Assembly: GCF_001983995.1 (NCBI RefSeq)
Contig: NZ_CP019450.1
Span: forward strand, 3,534,001 to 3,598,000
Length of the DNA stretch: 64,000 nt
Reading direction: 5' to 3'
From: Halioglobus japonicus
Lineage (GTDB): Bacteria; Pseudomonadota; Gammaproteobacteria; Pseudomonadales; Halieaceae
Numbering within the stretch: the stretch's first letter is position 1; each line of letters opens with the position of its first letter. The position numbers were made by a program, and so were the translations under genes. The notes beneath the pieces were generated by a model that did not search any database, was not told the DNA's origin, and worked only from the letters and a program-made list of their open reading frames with translations. Of the stretch, positions 8,837 to 17,511 are shown piece after piece.

Positions 8837-9181
8837 ATGACTGTACTGGTAGCTGGCACTGTAGATATCCTCGATGGCGACCGCGACAAGGCCCTCGCCG
8901 CTTCCGCGGCACTGATGGCAGAAACCCGCAGTCAGCCCGGCTGCAGGCACTATGTGTGGGCCGCCGACCCCACCTCTGAAACGCGGGTCCATGTGTACGA
9001 GAACTGGGAGAGCTCAGAGGCTCTCAATGCCCATCTTGCAGGTCCCTATTATCTGCAGATGTTGGGCATTCTCGGGGAGTACAACGTGGTAAATACAGAG
9101 GTATTGAAGTTCCGCAGCGAGCTCGAGGAGCCCGTGTACGACCCTGAAGGCCGTCCGCGCGGCGACTTCTTCACTGCCTGA
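8837..9181 (+). CDS. Antibiotic biosynthesis monooxygenase (ABM) domain protein
   Basis: This 114-aa single-domain ABM-fold protein starts MTVLVAGTVDI, has the family segment SQPGCRHYVWAADP (about residues 36-49), then VYENWESSEALNAHLAGPYY with the conserved W-x-S and H. Family members are cofactor-free quinol monooxygenases or small-molecule-handling enzymes. It has a good start (CCGGAGAACGGC before ATG) and lies 13 bases before the molybdoenzyme gene, so the two are likely co-transcribed from the operator-bearing promoter at 8.75 kb. The substrate is unknown. Confidence 0.85.
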   Translation: MTVLVAGTVDILDGDRDKALAASAALMAETRSQPGCRHYVWAADPTSETRVHVYENWESSEALNAHLAGPYYLQMLGILGEYNVVNTEVLKFRSELEEPVYDPEGRPRGDFFTA

Positions 9182-9194
9182 TTCGAGCACGACG

Positions 9195-11362
9195 ATGACC
9201 CAGAAAGACGTTAAAACCTACTGCCGTTTCTGCCACGCCTACTGCCCCATGGTGGCCACGGTAAAGGACGATCGCCTGATTGCCCTCGCACCGGACACAG
9301 ACAATGAGATTTACGGTGGCTATACCTGCGTAAAGGGCCGCCAGATGCTCGAGCAGATCTATCAACCCGAGCGCTTTGAACACTCCCAGAAGCGCGCCAG
9401 CGACGGCTCACTTTCCCCTATCGCCAGCACAGACGCTCTGGACGAAATCGCGACACAGCTGAGCGAGATTCTGGCCAAGTACGGCCCCCGCGCTATCGCG
9501 AGTTACAACGGCACCTACTCATTTCAGAACTCCGCGGCCCACTCGGTAGCACGTGCATTTCACGGGGCCATCGAATCGCCCTCCTACTACACCAGCGTTA
9601 CCATCGACCAGCCCGCCAAAGTGGCCATTGCCCCGCCCGCATGGGTGTGTGGACGGCGGGCAATCACATGTGGAGCGATTCAGATGTCTCCCTGGTGATA
9701 GGCAATAACACCCTCATTTCACACTTCTCTGTGCCCGGCGGCGTGCCTTCGTTCAGCCCCGCCAACGCCCTGCGCGAAGGCCGCAAGCGAGGCCTGAAAC
9801 TGATTGTGATCGACCCCCGCGAATCCGAGGTCGCCAAGCGGGCTGACCTGCACCTGCAGATCAAGCCCGGTCAGGATGCCGCGCTGCTGGCCTGCATGAT
9901 TCAGATCGTTATTCGTGAGGGCCTTTATGAACAGGCATTCTGCGAGGAACACACGCGTAGCTTCGATACCCTGGACGAGGCCACCCAGCCATTCACACCA
10001 GAAAAAGTCGCGGCTGCGGCAGGCGTACCTGAAGCGCAAATTTACGAGGCGGCACGCATCTTTGGACGCGGCCCACGCGGTTCTGCTGCCACAGGTACCG
10101 GCCCGGAGATGGGTCCTCACCCCAACCTGATGCAGCATTTGTCGCTTTGCCTGAATGCCATTTGCGGCCGCCACACTCGCGCTGGCGAACGCATGCCCAA
10201 CACGGGCGTACTGACTCCCGAGGCACCGGTGTTCGCCCAGGCCATGCCGCCTCAGCCACAGTGGCTGCAGGAAGGTGAGCGCAGTCGCGTCGTCGATGAC
10301 GTCTATGAAACCACCGTGCTATCCCCTTACGGCCCTCTCAATGAAATGCCGACGGGCCTGATGGCGGATGAAATCCTCGAGCCTGGCGACGACAAAATCC
10401 GCGCACTCATCTGTGTCGGCGGCAACCCGGCGCTGGCCTGCCCCGACCAGGAAAAAATGCACCGCGCCCTCGCCGATCTGGACCTGCTGGTGTGCGTGGA
10501 CATAAAGGAGTCCGCCACCGCACAACTGGCCGACTACATTCTCGCGCCCAAGGTGTGCCTGGAACGCGAGGATGTCACCCTTCTCACCGATATCTGGCAT
10601 GACAAACCCTACAGCCAATATACCCAGGCAGTGGTTCCCGCCCGTGGCGATGAGGTCGAAGAGTGGCAGGTGTTCTGGGAACTGGCCAAACGCATGGGCG
10701 TGACACTGGAACTGAATGGCGAACCGGTCGATATGGAGACCCTGCCACCCAAGCTCGACCTGTTACGCAGCATGACACGCGGATCGCGGGTACCCATCGA
10801 CGAGATCGCTGCGCGCGAGGGCGGTCATGTGTATGACCTGGCAGACGTGATCGCCGAGCCGGCGGACCCGGCGACAAAGGGTCACCTGGAACTGTTCCCA
10901 GAAGGACTGGGCGATGAACTGGCAACGGCGTATGCCGATATGGATGCGAACAACAGCGATTACCCGCTGCTGCTCGTCAGCCGGCGCATGAAGTACACCC
11001 ACAATTCCACCGGCCCGGAACTCAGCCTGCTGCGCGCCAAGAACAGCTATAACCCGACCTTTATGCACTCGGACGATCTGGAGGCACTGGGCCTGGAGGA
11101 CGGCGACGAGATCAGCGTTGCCTCGCGCCACGGCGACATCCCTGGCATTGTGCATCGCAGTGACGATATCAAGCCCGGCGTAGTCTCCATGTCACACAGT
11201 TGGGGCGGCAACCCCGACCCTGAGCACAACGTGGATACACAGTTTCGCAACATGGGCAGTAACACCAATCGACTCATCGACAACCTGCGCGAGATTGAAC
11301 GTTACTCGGCCATGCCGCGGCTGAGCAGTATCCCGGTATCGATTACGAAACGCGCGCCCTAA
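9195..11362 (+). pseudogene. Molybdopterin oxidoreductase (formate dehydrogenase-like), one frameshift
   Basis: About 722 codons encode a DMSO-reductase-family molybdoenzyme. The N-terminus has a 4Fe-4S site, C-x2-C-x3-C and a distant Cys in YTCVKGRQ. Bis-MGD-binding segments follow (VIGNNTLISH, LIVIDPRESEVAKRADLHLQI, CVGGNPALACPDQ), and a C-terminal dinucleotide-binding domain contains LLVSRRMKYTHNS. The frame breaks near 9635-9645, inside VAIA...MGVWTAGNHMW; inserting one base restores a family-like protein, so sequencing error is plausible. There is no twin-arginine signal and no partner iron-sulfur or membrane subunit nearby, so it is probably soluble. The substrate is not evident. It shares the ABM gene's operator-bearing promoter. 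Confidence 0.85.
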
Positions 11363-11442
11363 AGTGGGCGCGATGCGCTACAATAGTCGCCCGCTCGCAG
11401 GGAACAAACAGGCGAGACGTTTTGCACGTAAACGGAGAGGAC

Positions 11443-12123
11443 ATGGAAAAGGCTAAGGGCGACGCCGCAACAGGCCAGGATATTAGCTGGCAGGCACAAA
11501 AAAGTGCGATGACCAGGGACCGCATTCTCGATGCGGCCATCAATTGCTTCATCAGCCTGGGGTACACCAATGTCACTACCGCCAAAGTCGCCAGCGCGGC
11601 CGGCGTGTCGCGCGGTGCCATGCTGCATCACTTCCCCTCCAAGACAGAACTCATCCAGGCCGCGGTCGAATACCTGCACCAGCAGTTGCTGGAAGACTAC
11701 AGCAGTCGCGTGCGCAAAATTCCCGCCACAGCCAAGGGCCAGAAACGCCGTCGCGCCGGTATTGACGCCTACTGGCAATACCTGACGGGCGACCTGTTCA
11801 CTGCCTATCACGAACTGTGTGTGGCCGGCCGTACCGACGCAGAACTGAAAGAAATTCTGGAAGAATCCACGCGTCGGTTCGATCAACACGTTGCCGAGAG
11901 CAACTCTGAATTATTCAGCGAGTGGAATGACCACGGCGAACGTTTCCTGATTGCCATGGACCTGACCAAATTCCTGATGGAAGGCATGGCTGTCGGGCAG
12001 ATTGTCAGCAATCGCGACAAGCGTGTTAAACGCATGCTGGATTACCTGGCAGATCGCCTGGAAGAAATTTTCCAGGAGGGCGAATCAGGCGCCATCGGCC
12101 GCCACTCGGCCAAAAACAGCTAA
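11443..12123 (+). CDS. TetR family transcriptional regulator
   Basis: This 226-aa regulator has the N-terminal TetR helix-turn-helix, ILDAAINCFISLGYTNVTTAKVASAAGVSRGAMLHHFPSK, followed by an all-helical ligand domain. The ATG at 11443 has a perfect GGAGAGG ribosome site; a TTG start 21 bases upstream is less likely. A plausible -10 box, TACAAT, lies at about 11379. As the only complete TetR-type repressor in the catabolic island, it is the natural candidate for binding the 23-bp palindromic operators found at 8.7, 13.3, 19.0, 25.8 and 29.3 kb. That link is inferred. Its own promoter shows no clear copy of the operator. Confidence 0.93.
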   Translation: MEKAKGDAATGQDISWQAQKSAMTRDRILDAAINCFISLGYTNVTTAKVASAAGVSRGAMLHHFPSKTELIQAAVEYLHQQLLEDYSSRVRKIPATAKGQKRRRAGIDAYWQYLTGDLFTAYHELCVAGRTDAELKEILEESTRRFDQHVAESNSELFSEWNDHGERFLIAMDLTKFLMEGMAVGQIVSNRDKRVKRMLDYLADRLEEIFQEGESGAIGRHSAKNS

Positions 12124-12132
12124 GCGGGCAGC

Positions 12133-13236
12133 TTACGCTACCCGCAACTGCAGGTAGCGTTCCAAATGGTAGTCGCCGTCACCGTAAAGTTTTGACAACA
12201 GCAGCAAGCGCTTGAACAAGTGACCCACGATCAGTTCATCGGTCATGCCAATCCCGCCATGTAATTGCACCGCCTCGTGTGAAACGAACCGGCTCGCTTC
12301 CGCAAGTTTCACCTTGAGCCCCGCGCGCGCTGCCGGCGCCTCCTCACTGCACTCGTCGGTGAGAATAGCGGCGTTGTACAGCAGAGACCGGGTCTCTTCC
12401 AGCTTGAGGTACATATCGGCCATGCGGTGCTGGAGGGCCTGGAATCGACCAATAGGCTGACCAAACTGCTCGCGTGTCTTGGTGTACTCCACGGTAGCGT
12501 CCAGCAACACCTGCATAGCGCCCACGCCTTCGGCGGCCATAGCGATGATCGCCGGGGCCAATGCCTGCTCCAGTGCCGTGGACGATAAGTGGCAAACCAG
12601 CGTCGCCGCCACCGCGTCAAACGTCAGGTGTGCGCCGCGACTGCCATCAACCGCCGTGAAATCGTTGCGGGAAATGCCCGGGCTGTTTGCATCCAGTAAC
12701 AGCAACGCCGGCTCATGCCCCACCAGCGCCGTGACTAACAGGTAGTCGGCGATGTGGCCATTGAGCACGGAAATTTTCGTGCCGCTCAGAAACAGGCTGT
12801 CGGCATCGCCGCTCGCAGAGGCCTCAATGCTGTCCCAGCTATAACCGCTGCCTCGCTCAGCAAAGGCGAAGGCCCACTGGCGCTCTCCCGCCATCAACCC
12901 GGGCAAATAGGTTTGTCGTAGCGCTTGCGGTGCCAGAGATGCCAAGAGCGCGCCGCAGGTGATGACGGTATGCAAGAGAGGCTCGCGTACCACACCCTGC
13001 CCCAGCGCCTCGCATAACACCATCAGATCAGTGGCTGAGCCATCCAGGCCGCCGTCGGCTGCCGCAAACGGCAGCGCCAGCCAGCCCAGTTCCGCGAACG
13101 TCGCCCAGGCCGCTGGATCAAAGCCCTCGGCGCCCGCCATCAACGTTCGGTGACGCTCTACGCCACCCGCGCGCTGGATGTACTTTTGTACGCTCTCGCG
13201 CAGCAGTAACTGCTCTTCGGTGAGGGAAAAATCCAC
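12133..13236 (-). CDS. Acyl-CoA dehydrogenase
   Basis: This 367-aa FAD-dependent acyl-CoA dehydrogenase would catalyse alpha,beta-desaturation of a CoA thioester. It has the N-terminal helical domain (VDFSLTEEQLLLRESV), a middle segment WAFAFAERGSGYSW, and the C-terminal signatures TREQFGQPIGRFQALQHRMADMY and EAVQLHGGIGMTDE. The GTG at 13236 fits the usual family N-terminus; in-frame ATGs at 13281 and 13278 would add 14-15 residues. It ends convergent to the TetR gene, 9 bases away. The divergent promoter with the nitroreductase carries an operator copy. The acyl chain or ring substrate is unknown. Confidence 0.9.
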   Translation of the reverse strand: MDFSLTEEQLLLRESVQKYIQRAGGVERHRTLMAGAEGFDPAAWATFAELGWLALPFAAADGGLDGSATDLMVLCEALGQGVVREPLLHTVITCGALLASLAPQALRQTYLPGLMAGERQWAFAFAERGSGYSWDSIEASASGDADSLFLSGTKISVLNGHIADYLLVTALVGHEPALLLLDANSPGISRNDFTAVDGSRGAHLTFDAVAATLVCHLSSTALEQALAPAIIAMAAEGVGAMQVLLDATVEYTKTREQFGQPIGRFQALQHRMADMYLKLEETRSLLYNAAILTDECSEEAPAARAGLKVKLAEASRFVSHEAVQLHGGIGMTDELIVGHLFKRLLLLSKLYGDGDYHLERYLQLRVA

Positions 13237-13284
13237 AACAATACACTCTGATGTTTTTGGCCATGCTAGCAAGGCCATCACATC

Positions 13285-13307
13285 AAAACAATCAATCCCT
13301 ACTGTTT
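13285..13307 (-). promoter_or_regulatory. Island operator copy (acyl-CoA dehydrogenase/nitroreductase)
   Basis: Read on the minus strand this is AAACAGT, six bases, then TGATTGTTTT, an exact match to the consensus half-sites. It lies between the divergent acyl-CoA dehydrogenase and nitroreductase genes, where one bound protein could control both. Confidence 0.75.
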
Positions 13308-13355
13308 TATTTGTGAGGCATGCGCTAGCCTAAGCCGGACAGTGCCGCGGAGAAG

Positions 13356-14033
13356 ATGATGAGCAAGCTGAACCTGAGTGCCGACGAAGTCCTTATGACA
13401 ACGCGAGCCGTGCGCAAGCGCCTCGATTTTGACCGATCAGTGGAACCGGCACTACTGCGCGAGTGCCTGGATATCGCCCTACAGGCTCCGTCCGGCTCAA
13501 ACTCGCAGGGCTGGCATTTTATGCTGGTCACGGAGCAATCACTGATCGATACGATTGCAGCCTACTACCGCGAGGCGTTCGCCGCCTATGAGGCCAGCGA
13601 AGCCCAACCGCTAAAGCAGCATCTGGACGACCCCTCGATGGCACCAACTCAGGCGCGGGTACTCAATTCCGCGCAGTACCTGGCAGCCAACCTGCACCGC
13701 ATACCGGCGCTACTCATACCGTGTATGCAGGGCCGCGCAGATACGCCAGGCCTGCCTGCCAGCGTCATCGCGGGTATGTTTGGTTCTATCATACCCGCCA
13801 CCTGGAGTTTTATGCTGGCCGCCCGAGAGCGCGGTCTGGGTACCTGTTGGACAACACTGCATCTCAACTACGAACGGGAGATCGCCGCGCTGCTGGGGAT
13901 TCCCGATGAATACAGCCAGGTGGCCATGATTCCGATTGCTTACACCCAGGGCACCCACTTTTCACCTGCCCCGCGCAAGGCGCTCGGCGATTGCCTGCAC
14001 CTGAACAAGTGGCACAATAACGGCGCCGGATAA
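13356..14033 (+). CDS. Nitroreductase family flavoprotein
   Basis: This 225-aa FMN-dependent nitroreductase-fold protein has the N-terminal FMN-phosphate segment TTRAVRKRLDF and the PSGSNSQGWHFMLVT segment (about residues 47-61). Late in the chain, GLGTCWTTLHL and PIAYTQGTHF are typical. Such enzymes reduce nitro groups, quinones or enones with NAD(P)H. The start is the first of two ATGs, after GCGGAGAAG. It begins a plus-strand group with the dienelactone hydrolase and two hotdog genes, and faces the acyl-CoA dehydrogenase across an operator. In this setting an ene- or quinone-reductase role is as likely as nitroreduction. Confidence 0.88.
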   Translation: MMSKLNLSADEVLMTTRAVRKRLDFDRSVEPALLRECLDIALQAPSGSNSQGWHFMLVTEQSLIDTIAAYYREAFAAYEASEAQPLKQHLDDPSMAPTQARVLNSAQYLAANLHRIPALLIPCMQGRADTPGLPASVIAGMFGSIIPATWSFMLAARERGLGTCWTTLHLNYEREIAALLGIPDEYSQVAMIPIAYTQGTHFSPAPRKALGDCLHLNKWHNNGAG

Positions 14034-14048
14034 CATGAGGAAATCGCT

Positions 14049-14762
14049 GTGACCCAACAAGGAACAAGACTGGATTATGAGGTTGGCGACCTGCGCTGCC
14101 ACGGGGAATATTTCAGCCCGGAAGGCCAGGGTCCCTTCCCAGTGATACTGGTCATACACGCCTGGGACGGCCTCGGAGATGAGGTTCGTGGCAAGTGCCA
14201 GCGCCTGGCTGACGCTGGCTACATCGCCCTGGCGCTGGACGTCCACGGCAACGGCACATTCCACACCGATTTTGACACCGTGCAGGCGGTGCTGGCGCCC
14301 TACATGCAGGACAGGGTCATGCTGCTGGCGCGGCTGGTAGCGGCCCTGGACAGCGTGACAATGATCCCGAATGCAGACACCGCGCGCATAGGCTGCATGG
14401 GATATTGCTTCGGCGGCATGTGCGCACTGGACCTGGCAAGGTCGGGCGGGCCTGCCATCAAGGCCGCCGTGTCGTTCCACGGCATCCTCCCCCCGAATGG
14501 CCTGGAAGACACCCCTATTACCGCCCCGGTGTTGGTACTCAATGGGGCCGACGACCCGATGGTCCCACTGGAAGCCATAGACGCATTCCAGCAGGAAATG
14601 ACGGCGCGCGGCGCGGACTGGCAATTAATCAACTACGGCCACACCCTGCACGGCTTCACCCGCAAGGCGGCCAATAATCCCGCAGGCGGCGTGCTGTATA
14701 ACGAGCACGCCGATAAGCGCTCCTGGCGCGCCATGCTCGACTTCTTCGCCGAGGTACTCTGA
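14049..14762 (+). CDS. Dienelactone hydrolase family protein
   Basis: This 237-aa alpha/beta hydrolase of the dienelactone hydrolase type has the nucleophile elbow GYCFGG (Cys near 118), an acid-bearing loop (VLNGADDPMVP) and a late catalytic His in YGHTLHGFTRKA. These enzymes open lactone rings, classically cis-dienelactone from aromatic degradation. The GTG start at 14049 follows ATGAGGAAATC, with AGGAAA as ribosome site. It is 15 bases after the nitroreductase gene and 2 bases before the next gene, so the group is one operon. It fits hydrolysis of a lactone formed by oxidative cleavage. Confidence 0.9.
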   Translation: MTQQGTRLDYEVGDLRCHGEYFSPEGQGPFPVILVIHAWDGLGDEVRGKCQRLADAGYIALALDVHGNGTFHTDFDTVQAVLAPYMQDRVMLLARLVAALDSVTMIPNADTARIGCMGYCFGGMCALDLARSGGPAIKAAVSFHGILPPNGLEDTPITAPVLVLNGADDPMVPLEAIDAFQQEMTARGADWQLINYGHTLHGFTRKAANNPAGGVLYNEHADKRSWRAMLDFFAEVL

Positions 14763-14764
14763 CT

Positions 14765-15208
14765 GTGCACAAGGTACCGCCTGAGGCAGAGATCCGCGCC
14801 CTGACCGGCCACCAGTTCCCAGGCGGCCACTACACTATTGAGCACTGGGAAAACGTTCTGCTCACCGGCTGCACGGGTGCCGATCTGCTGCCGGGCGGGC
14901 TGGCTCATCCCGCCGCGCTATTTCATCTGCCGATTGTTGGCAGCGGCACCAGCATTGCCGAAATGTTCGCCCTCGGTCAGGCAGAGTCAGATCTCTCGAT
15001 CATGATAGAAAGCTACGAATGGGAATTTTTCCAGCCACTGCAGGAAGAGCGTGAATACGGGGAGGAGGGCTATATTGCCAGTGCTGAGAGGCATGACGAC
15101 AGCGAGCGCGAATACGATCGCATTCAGTTTGCGTTTGACGTCTCTGCACAGGACCGGGCCGTCGCCCGCTCTACCGTGACCTGGCACTACACGAGGAATA
15201 CGTTGTGA
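14765..15208 (+). CDS. Hotdog-fold protein, MaoC N-terminal-like
   Basis: This 147-aa protein starts with GTG at 14765. Segments such as GGHYTIEHWENVLLTGCTG and the strand-rich C-terminal half, ending SAQDRAVARSTVTWHYTR, resemble the N-terminal half of two-part MaoC/FAS1-type hydratases. In some actinobacterial and proteobacterial enzymes, separate small hotdog proteins pair to form one enoyl-CoA hydratase. The next gene overlaps it by 4 bases and carries the catalytic-type hotdog, so a heteromeric hydratase is likely. On its own the sequence is not strongly diagnostic. Confidence 0.6.
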   Translation: MHKVPPEAEIRALTGHQFPGGHYTIEHWENVLLTGCTGADLLPGGLAHPAALFHLPIVGSGTSIAEMFALGQAESDLSIMIESYEWEFFQPLQEEREYGEEGYIASAERHDDSEREYDRIQFAFDVSAQDRAVARSTVTWHYTRNTL

Positions 15209-15615
15209 ACTGTGTTGAAGGTCAGGCCATTCCCGAGTGGGTTATGCCTGAAGTGCCCGCTGAACGTATGCGTACCATGGCGGCGATATTGCGCGACCCG
15301 AACCCGCTGCACTGGGACCGGGACGCGGTAGCCGCACTCCCTCTGGGGCTCGGCCGACGCACAATCAATCAGGGCCCACTGGGCCTCAGCTATATGGTCA
15401 ACATGCTGCACGCCTGGGCGGGACCAGATTCCATCAGGCGCCTGGTCATGCGTTTTCCGCAGGTAGTTCTCGACGGCGAACATGTTGTCGCCAGAGGCAC
15501 GGTAACCGCCGTGGTTGAAGATCAGGGCGAGCGCTACGCCGACTGTGACATCTGGCTGGAGCACGCCGAACGCGGCGTACTCCTCGAAGGCGAAGCCCGG
15601 GTAGCGCTTACGTGA
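15205..15615 (+). CDS. MaoC-like dehydratase/hydratase subunit
   Basis: This 136-aa hotdog protein has the hydratase-type catalytic segment DPNPLHWD (about residues 31-38), where Asp and His are the expected catalytic residues. GRRTINQGPLGLSYMVNMLHAW, the central hotdog helix, follows. It would hydrate an enoyl-CoA double bond after acyl-CoA dehydrogenase action. The ATG at 15205 overlaps the preceding gene by 4 bases, implying coupled translation and complex formation. It ends the plus-strand operon and is convergent with the DUF885 gene, whose stop is the next base. Confidence 0.82.
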   Translation: MNCVEGQAIPEWVMPEVPAERMRTMAAILRDPNPLHWDRDAVAALPLGLGRRTINQGPLGLSYMVNMLHAWAGPDSIRRLVMRFPQVVLDGEHVVARGTVTAVVEDQGERYADCDIWLEHAERGVLLEGEARVALT

Positions 15616-17475
15616 TCACTCGTCCTCGAGCATAAATTCGCGAATCGCGAAAAACGGTGGTGAACCGGCACCGACCAGACGCTCATTAAATTCCTTGTAG
15701 GAAAAAGCATCACCTTTCTTGGCGCGGTACTCGGCGAGAATATCCTCGATGGCCAGGAAGCCGGCGTAATAACTGGATAACTGTACGGCGCCCATTTTGG
15801 CGCGACCCAACTTACCCTGGGCTTCACCGGGCTGCTGATAGCCGCGCTCAATCATCAGCGCCAGGGCCTCCTCTTCCGGCCAATCCGTACGATTCAACTT
15901 GAGATCAATAATGGCGTTAGTCAGCGCGCGCAGTACCATCTTGATATCGGTCATCTGCTGCAACTCATGCCCCAGGGGATGATTCGGATACACCGTATAC
16001 CCTTCGGCGACAAGTTGCGTCGTGATGTAACTCGCCCAGCCCTCTACCATCGGCCCGTTGAAAAACACCTTGGGAATCAGGCGTTCGGCGCGGTTGGAAT
16101 ACTCCAACTGAACGAAATGGCCTGGCACGCCTTCGTGAATGTAGACGATGGCCAGCATGGTCCGGTTGTACTCTTTCAGGTAATCCGGGGCACTGCGCAG
16201 CAGCTCAATGTCCCAGAACCACACCGATTCCAGGTGCGGCTCGAAGGCGGGAGCAGTCTGGATAAAAGCCACCGAGTTGCCACTCAGTTGCGGCGGCACA
16301 GGCTCGATGCGCAATTTGGTGGCGGGCGGCAGGTCCATCAGGTCATTGTCTTTAACAAACGCGATAATGCCGTCGGCCAGGGCATAACTGTCTTCCACCA
16401 GCGAGTCCGGGGTGGGCCGATCTTCCGACAGCTTGGCGAACACATTGCGCACCACCGCCTGATCGGATTGCTCAGCTGCCGGCGCATAGGTCCCTGCTTC
16501 AATTTCTTCAACCAGATAGGCATCGTGAATACGGCGGGCCAGCGCCTCCAGTTCACGGTTGTTATCCTCGAGCGCCTGCTCAGCACGGGCAAGCAGTTCG
16601 TCCGGTGTCAGGTAGTAGTCATTCTGCAAATCGAACTGACGGTCATAAATGGCTTTACCGGTGCGCCACTCGCTCGCCTCGCGCGGCATCACGGTAGCCT
16701 GATACCAGGCCGTGAACGCCTTGATCTGCTCGCGGGCATCGCTGCAATCTTCAAGAATCTGGCGCTGCTGATCATCACTCAGTGAGGAGGATGCCAACAA
16801 GTCGGGAATCGTCTTATCAAACAGACCGCCGTCGCGATCCAGACCACCCAGCTGTGCCAGGGCGGTTTTCTTGTGCTGTTCTGTCGGCAGAACATCATCC
16901 GGCGCGAGAGAGGCCTTCACCCCACCAAGATAATCGCCCGTCGCAGCACAGCGTTTACCCAGGCTACTTAGGCGCTGATCCAGCGGTGCAAAGTCACGCA
17001 TTAACAGTGAGGAGAGCCCAGTGGACAGTGCACTACTCCAGGTGAAGGGGCTGGCACCGCTGCCCAACTCGCGCGAGTTGAACAGGTGCAACTCCACGCG
17101 TTTTTTCAGAATATGCAAATCGATCTGATCGCTGCGGGACAGGGCTGACGCACCAATGCCCTCGAGCTTGGCCAACAGCGTTTCACGGGCACTATCGAAG
17201 GACGCGCGGGCGACCGGGCTGGCATCCGCCATCCGGTCGTCATAGCGAGTAGGCTCCGCAGCCGTGCCATGCAGGCCGCGAAACACGCTGTTGTGAGGTG
17301 ACTGCTCCAGGGTCAGTTCAAGGTACAGGCGCCCCAGTTCATTGATGTCACGCTCGGCAGCTACCTGCTGCTCCCACGCGGAGCGATCCCAGGAAGCCTC
17401 GGCCTGGGTGACAGCGGCGAAGCTGAGAGGGGCAGCCAGACTCATTGCGGCTGCCAGAAGACGAATATAGAGCAT
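15616..17475 (-). CDS. DUF885 family exported protein (putative metallo-hydrolase)
   Basis: This 619-aa protein has a Sec signal peptide (MLYIRLLAAAMSLAAPLSFA, cleavage near AVTQA), so it is periplasmic or outer-membrane-associated. The DUF885 signature HEGVPGHFVQLEY (about residue 445) is a zinc-binding-like HExxxH variant; the family is thought to be peptidase-like. Length and helix-rich character match the family. Transcribed alone on the minus strand, it has no obvious link to the catabolic genes on either side except position. The hydrolysed bond is unknown. Confidence 0.87.
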   Translation of the reverse strand: MLYIRLLAAAMSLAAPLSFAAVTQAEASWDRSAWEQQVAAERDINELGRLYLELTLEQSPHNSVFRGLHGTAAEPTRYDDRMADASPVARASFDSARETLLAKLEGIGASALSRSDQIDLHILKKRVELHLFNSRELGSGASPFTWSSALSTGLSSLLMRDFAPLDQRLSSLGKRCAATGDYLGGVKASLAPDDVLPTEQHKKTALAQLGGLDRDGGLFDKTIPDLLASSSLSDDQQRQILEDCSDAREQIKAFTAWYQATVMPREASEWRTGKAIYDRQFDLQNDYYLTPDELLARAEQALEDNNRELEALARRIHDAYLVEEIEAGTYAPAAEQSDQAVVRNVFAKLSEDRPTPDSLVEDSYALADGIIAFVKDNDLMDLPPATKLRIEPVPPQLSGNSVAFIQTAPAFEPHLESVWFWDIELLRSAPDYLKEYNRTMLAIVYIHEGVPGHFVQLEYSNRAERLIPKVFFNGPMVEGWASYITTQLVAEGYTVYPNHPLGHELQQMTDIKMVLRALTNAIIDLKLNRTDWPEEEALALMIERGYQQPGEAQGKLGRAKMGAVQLSSYYAGFLAIEDILAEYRAKKGDAFSYKEFNERLVGAGSPPFFAIREFMLEDE

Positions 17476-17511
17476 GAGTGCGCCTCTTCGATGAACTAGA
17501 AGGCGCGCACT

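Noticed and set aside
9195..11362. Calling the molybdoenzyme a formate dehydrogenase
   Set aside because: The family match is only at superfamily level and the catalytic ligand and partner subunits are not seen.
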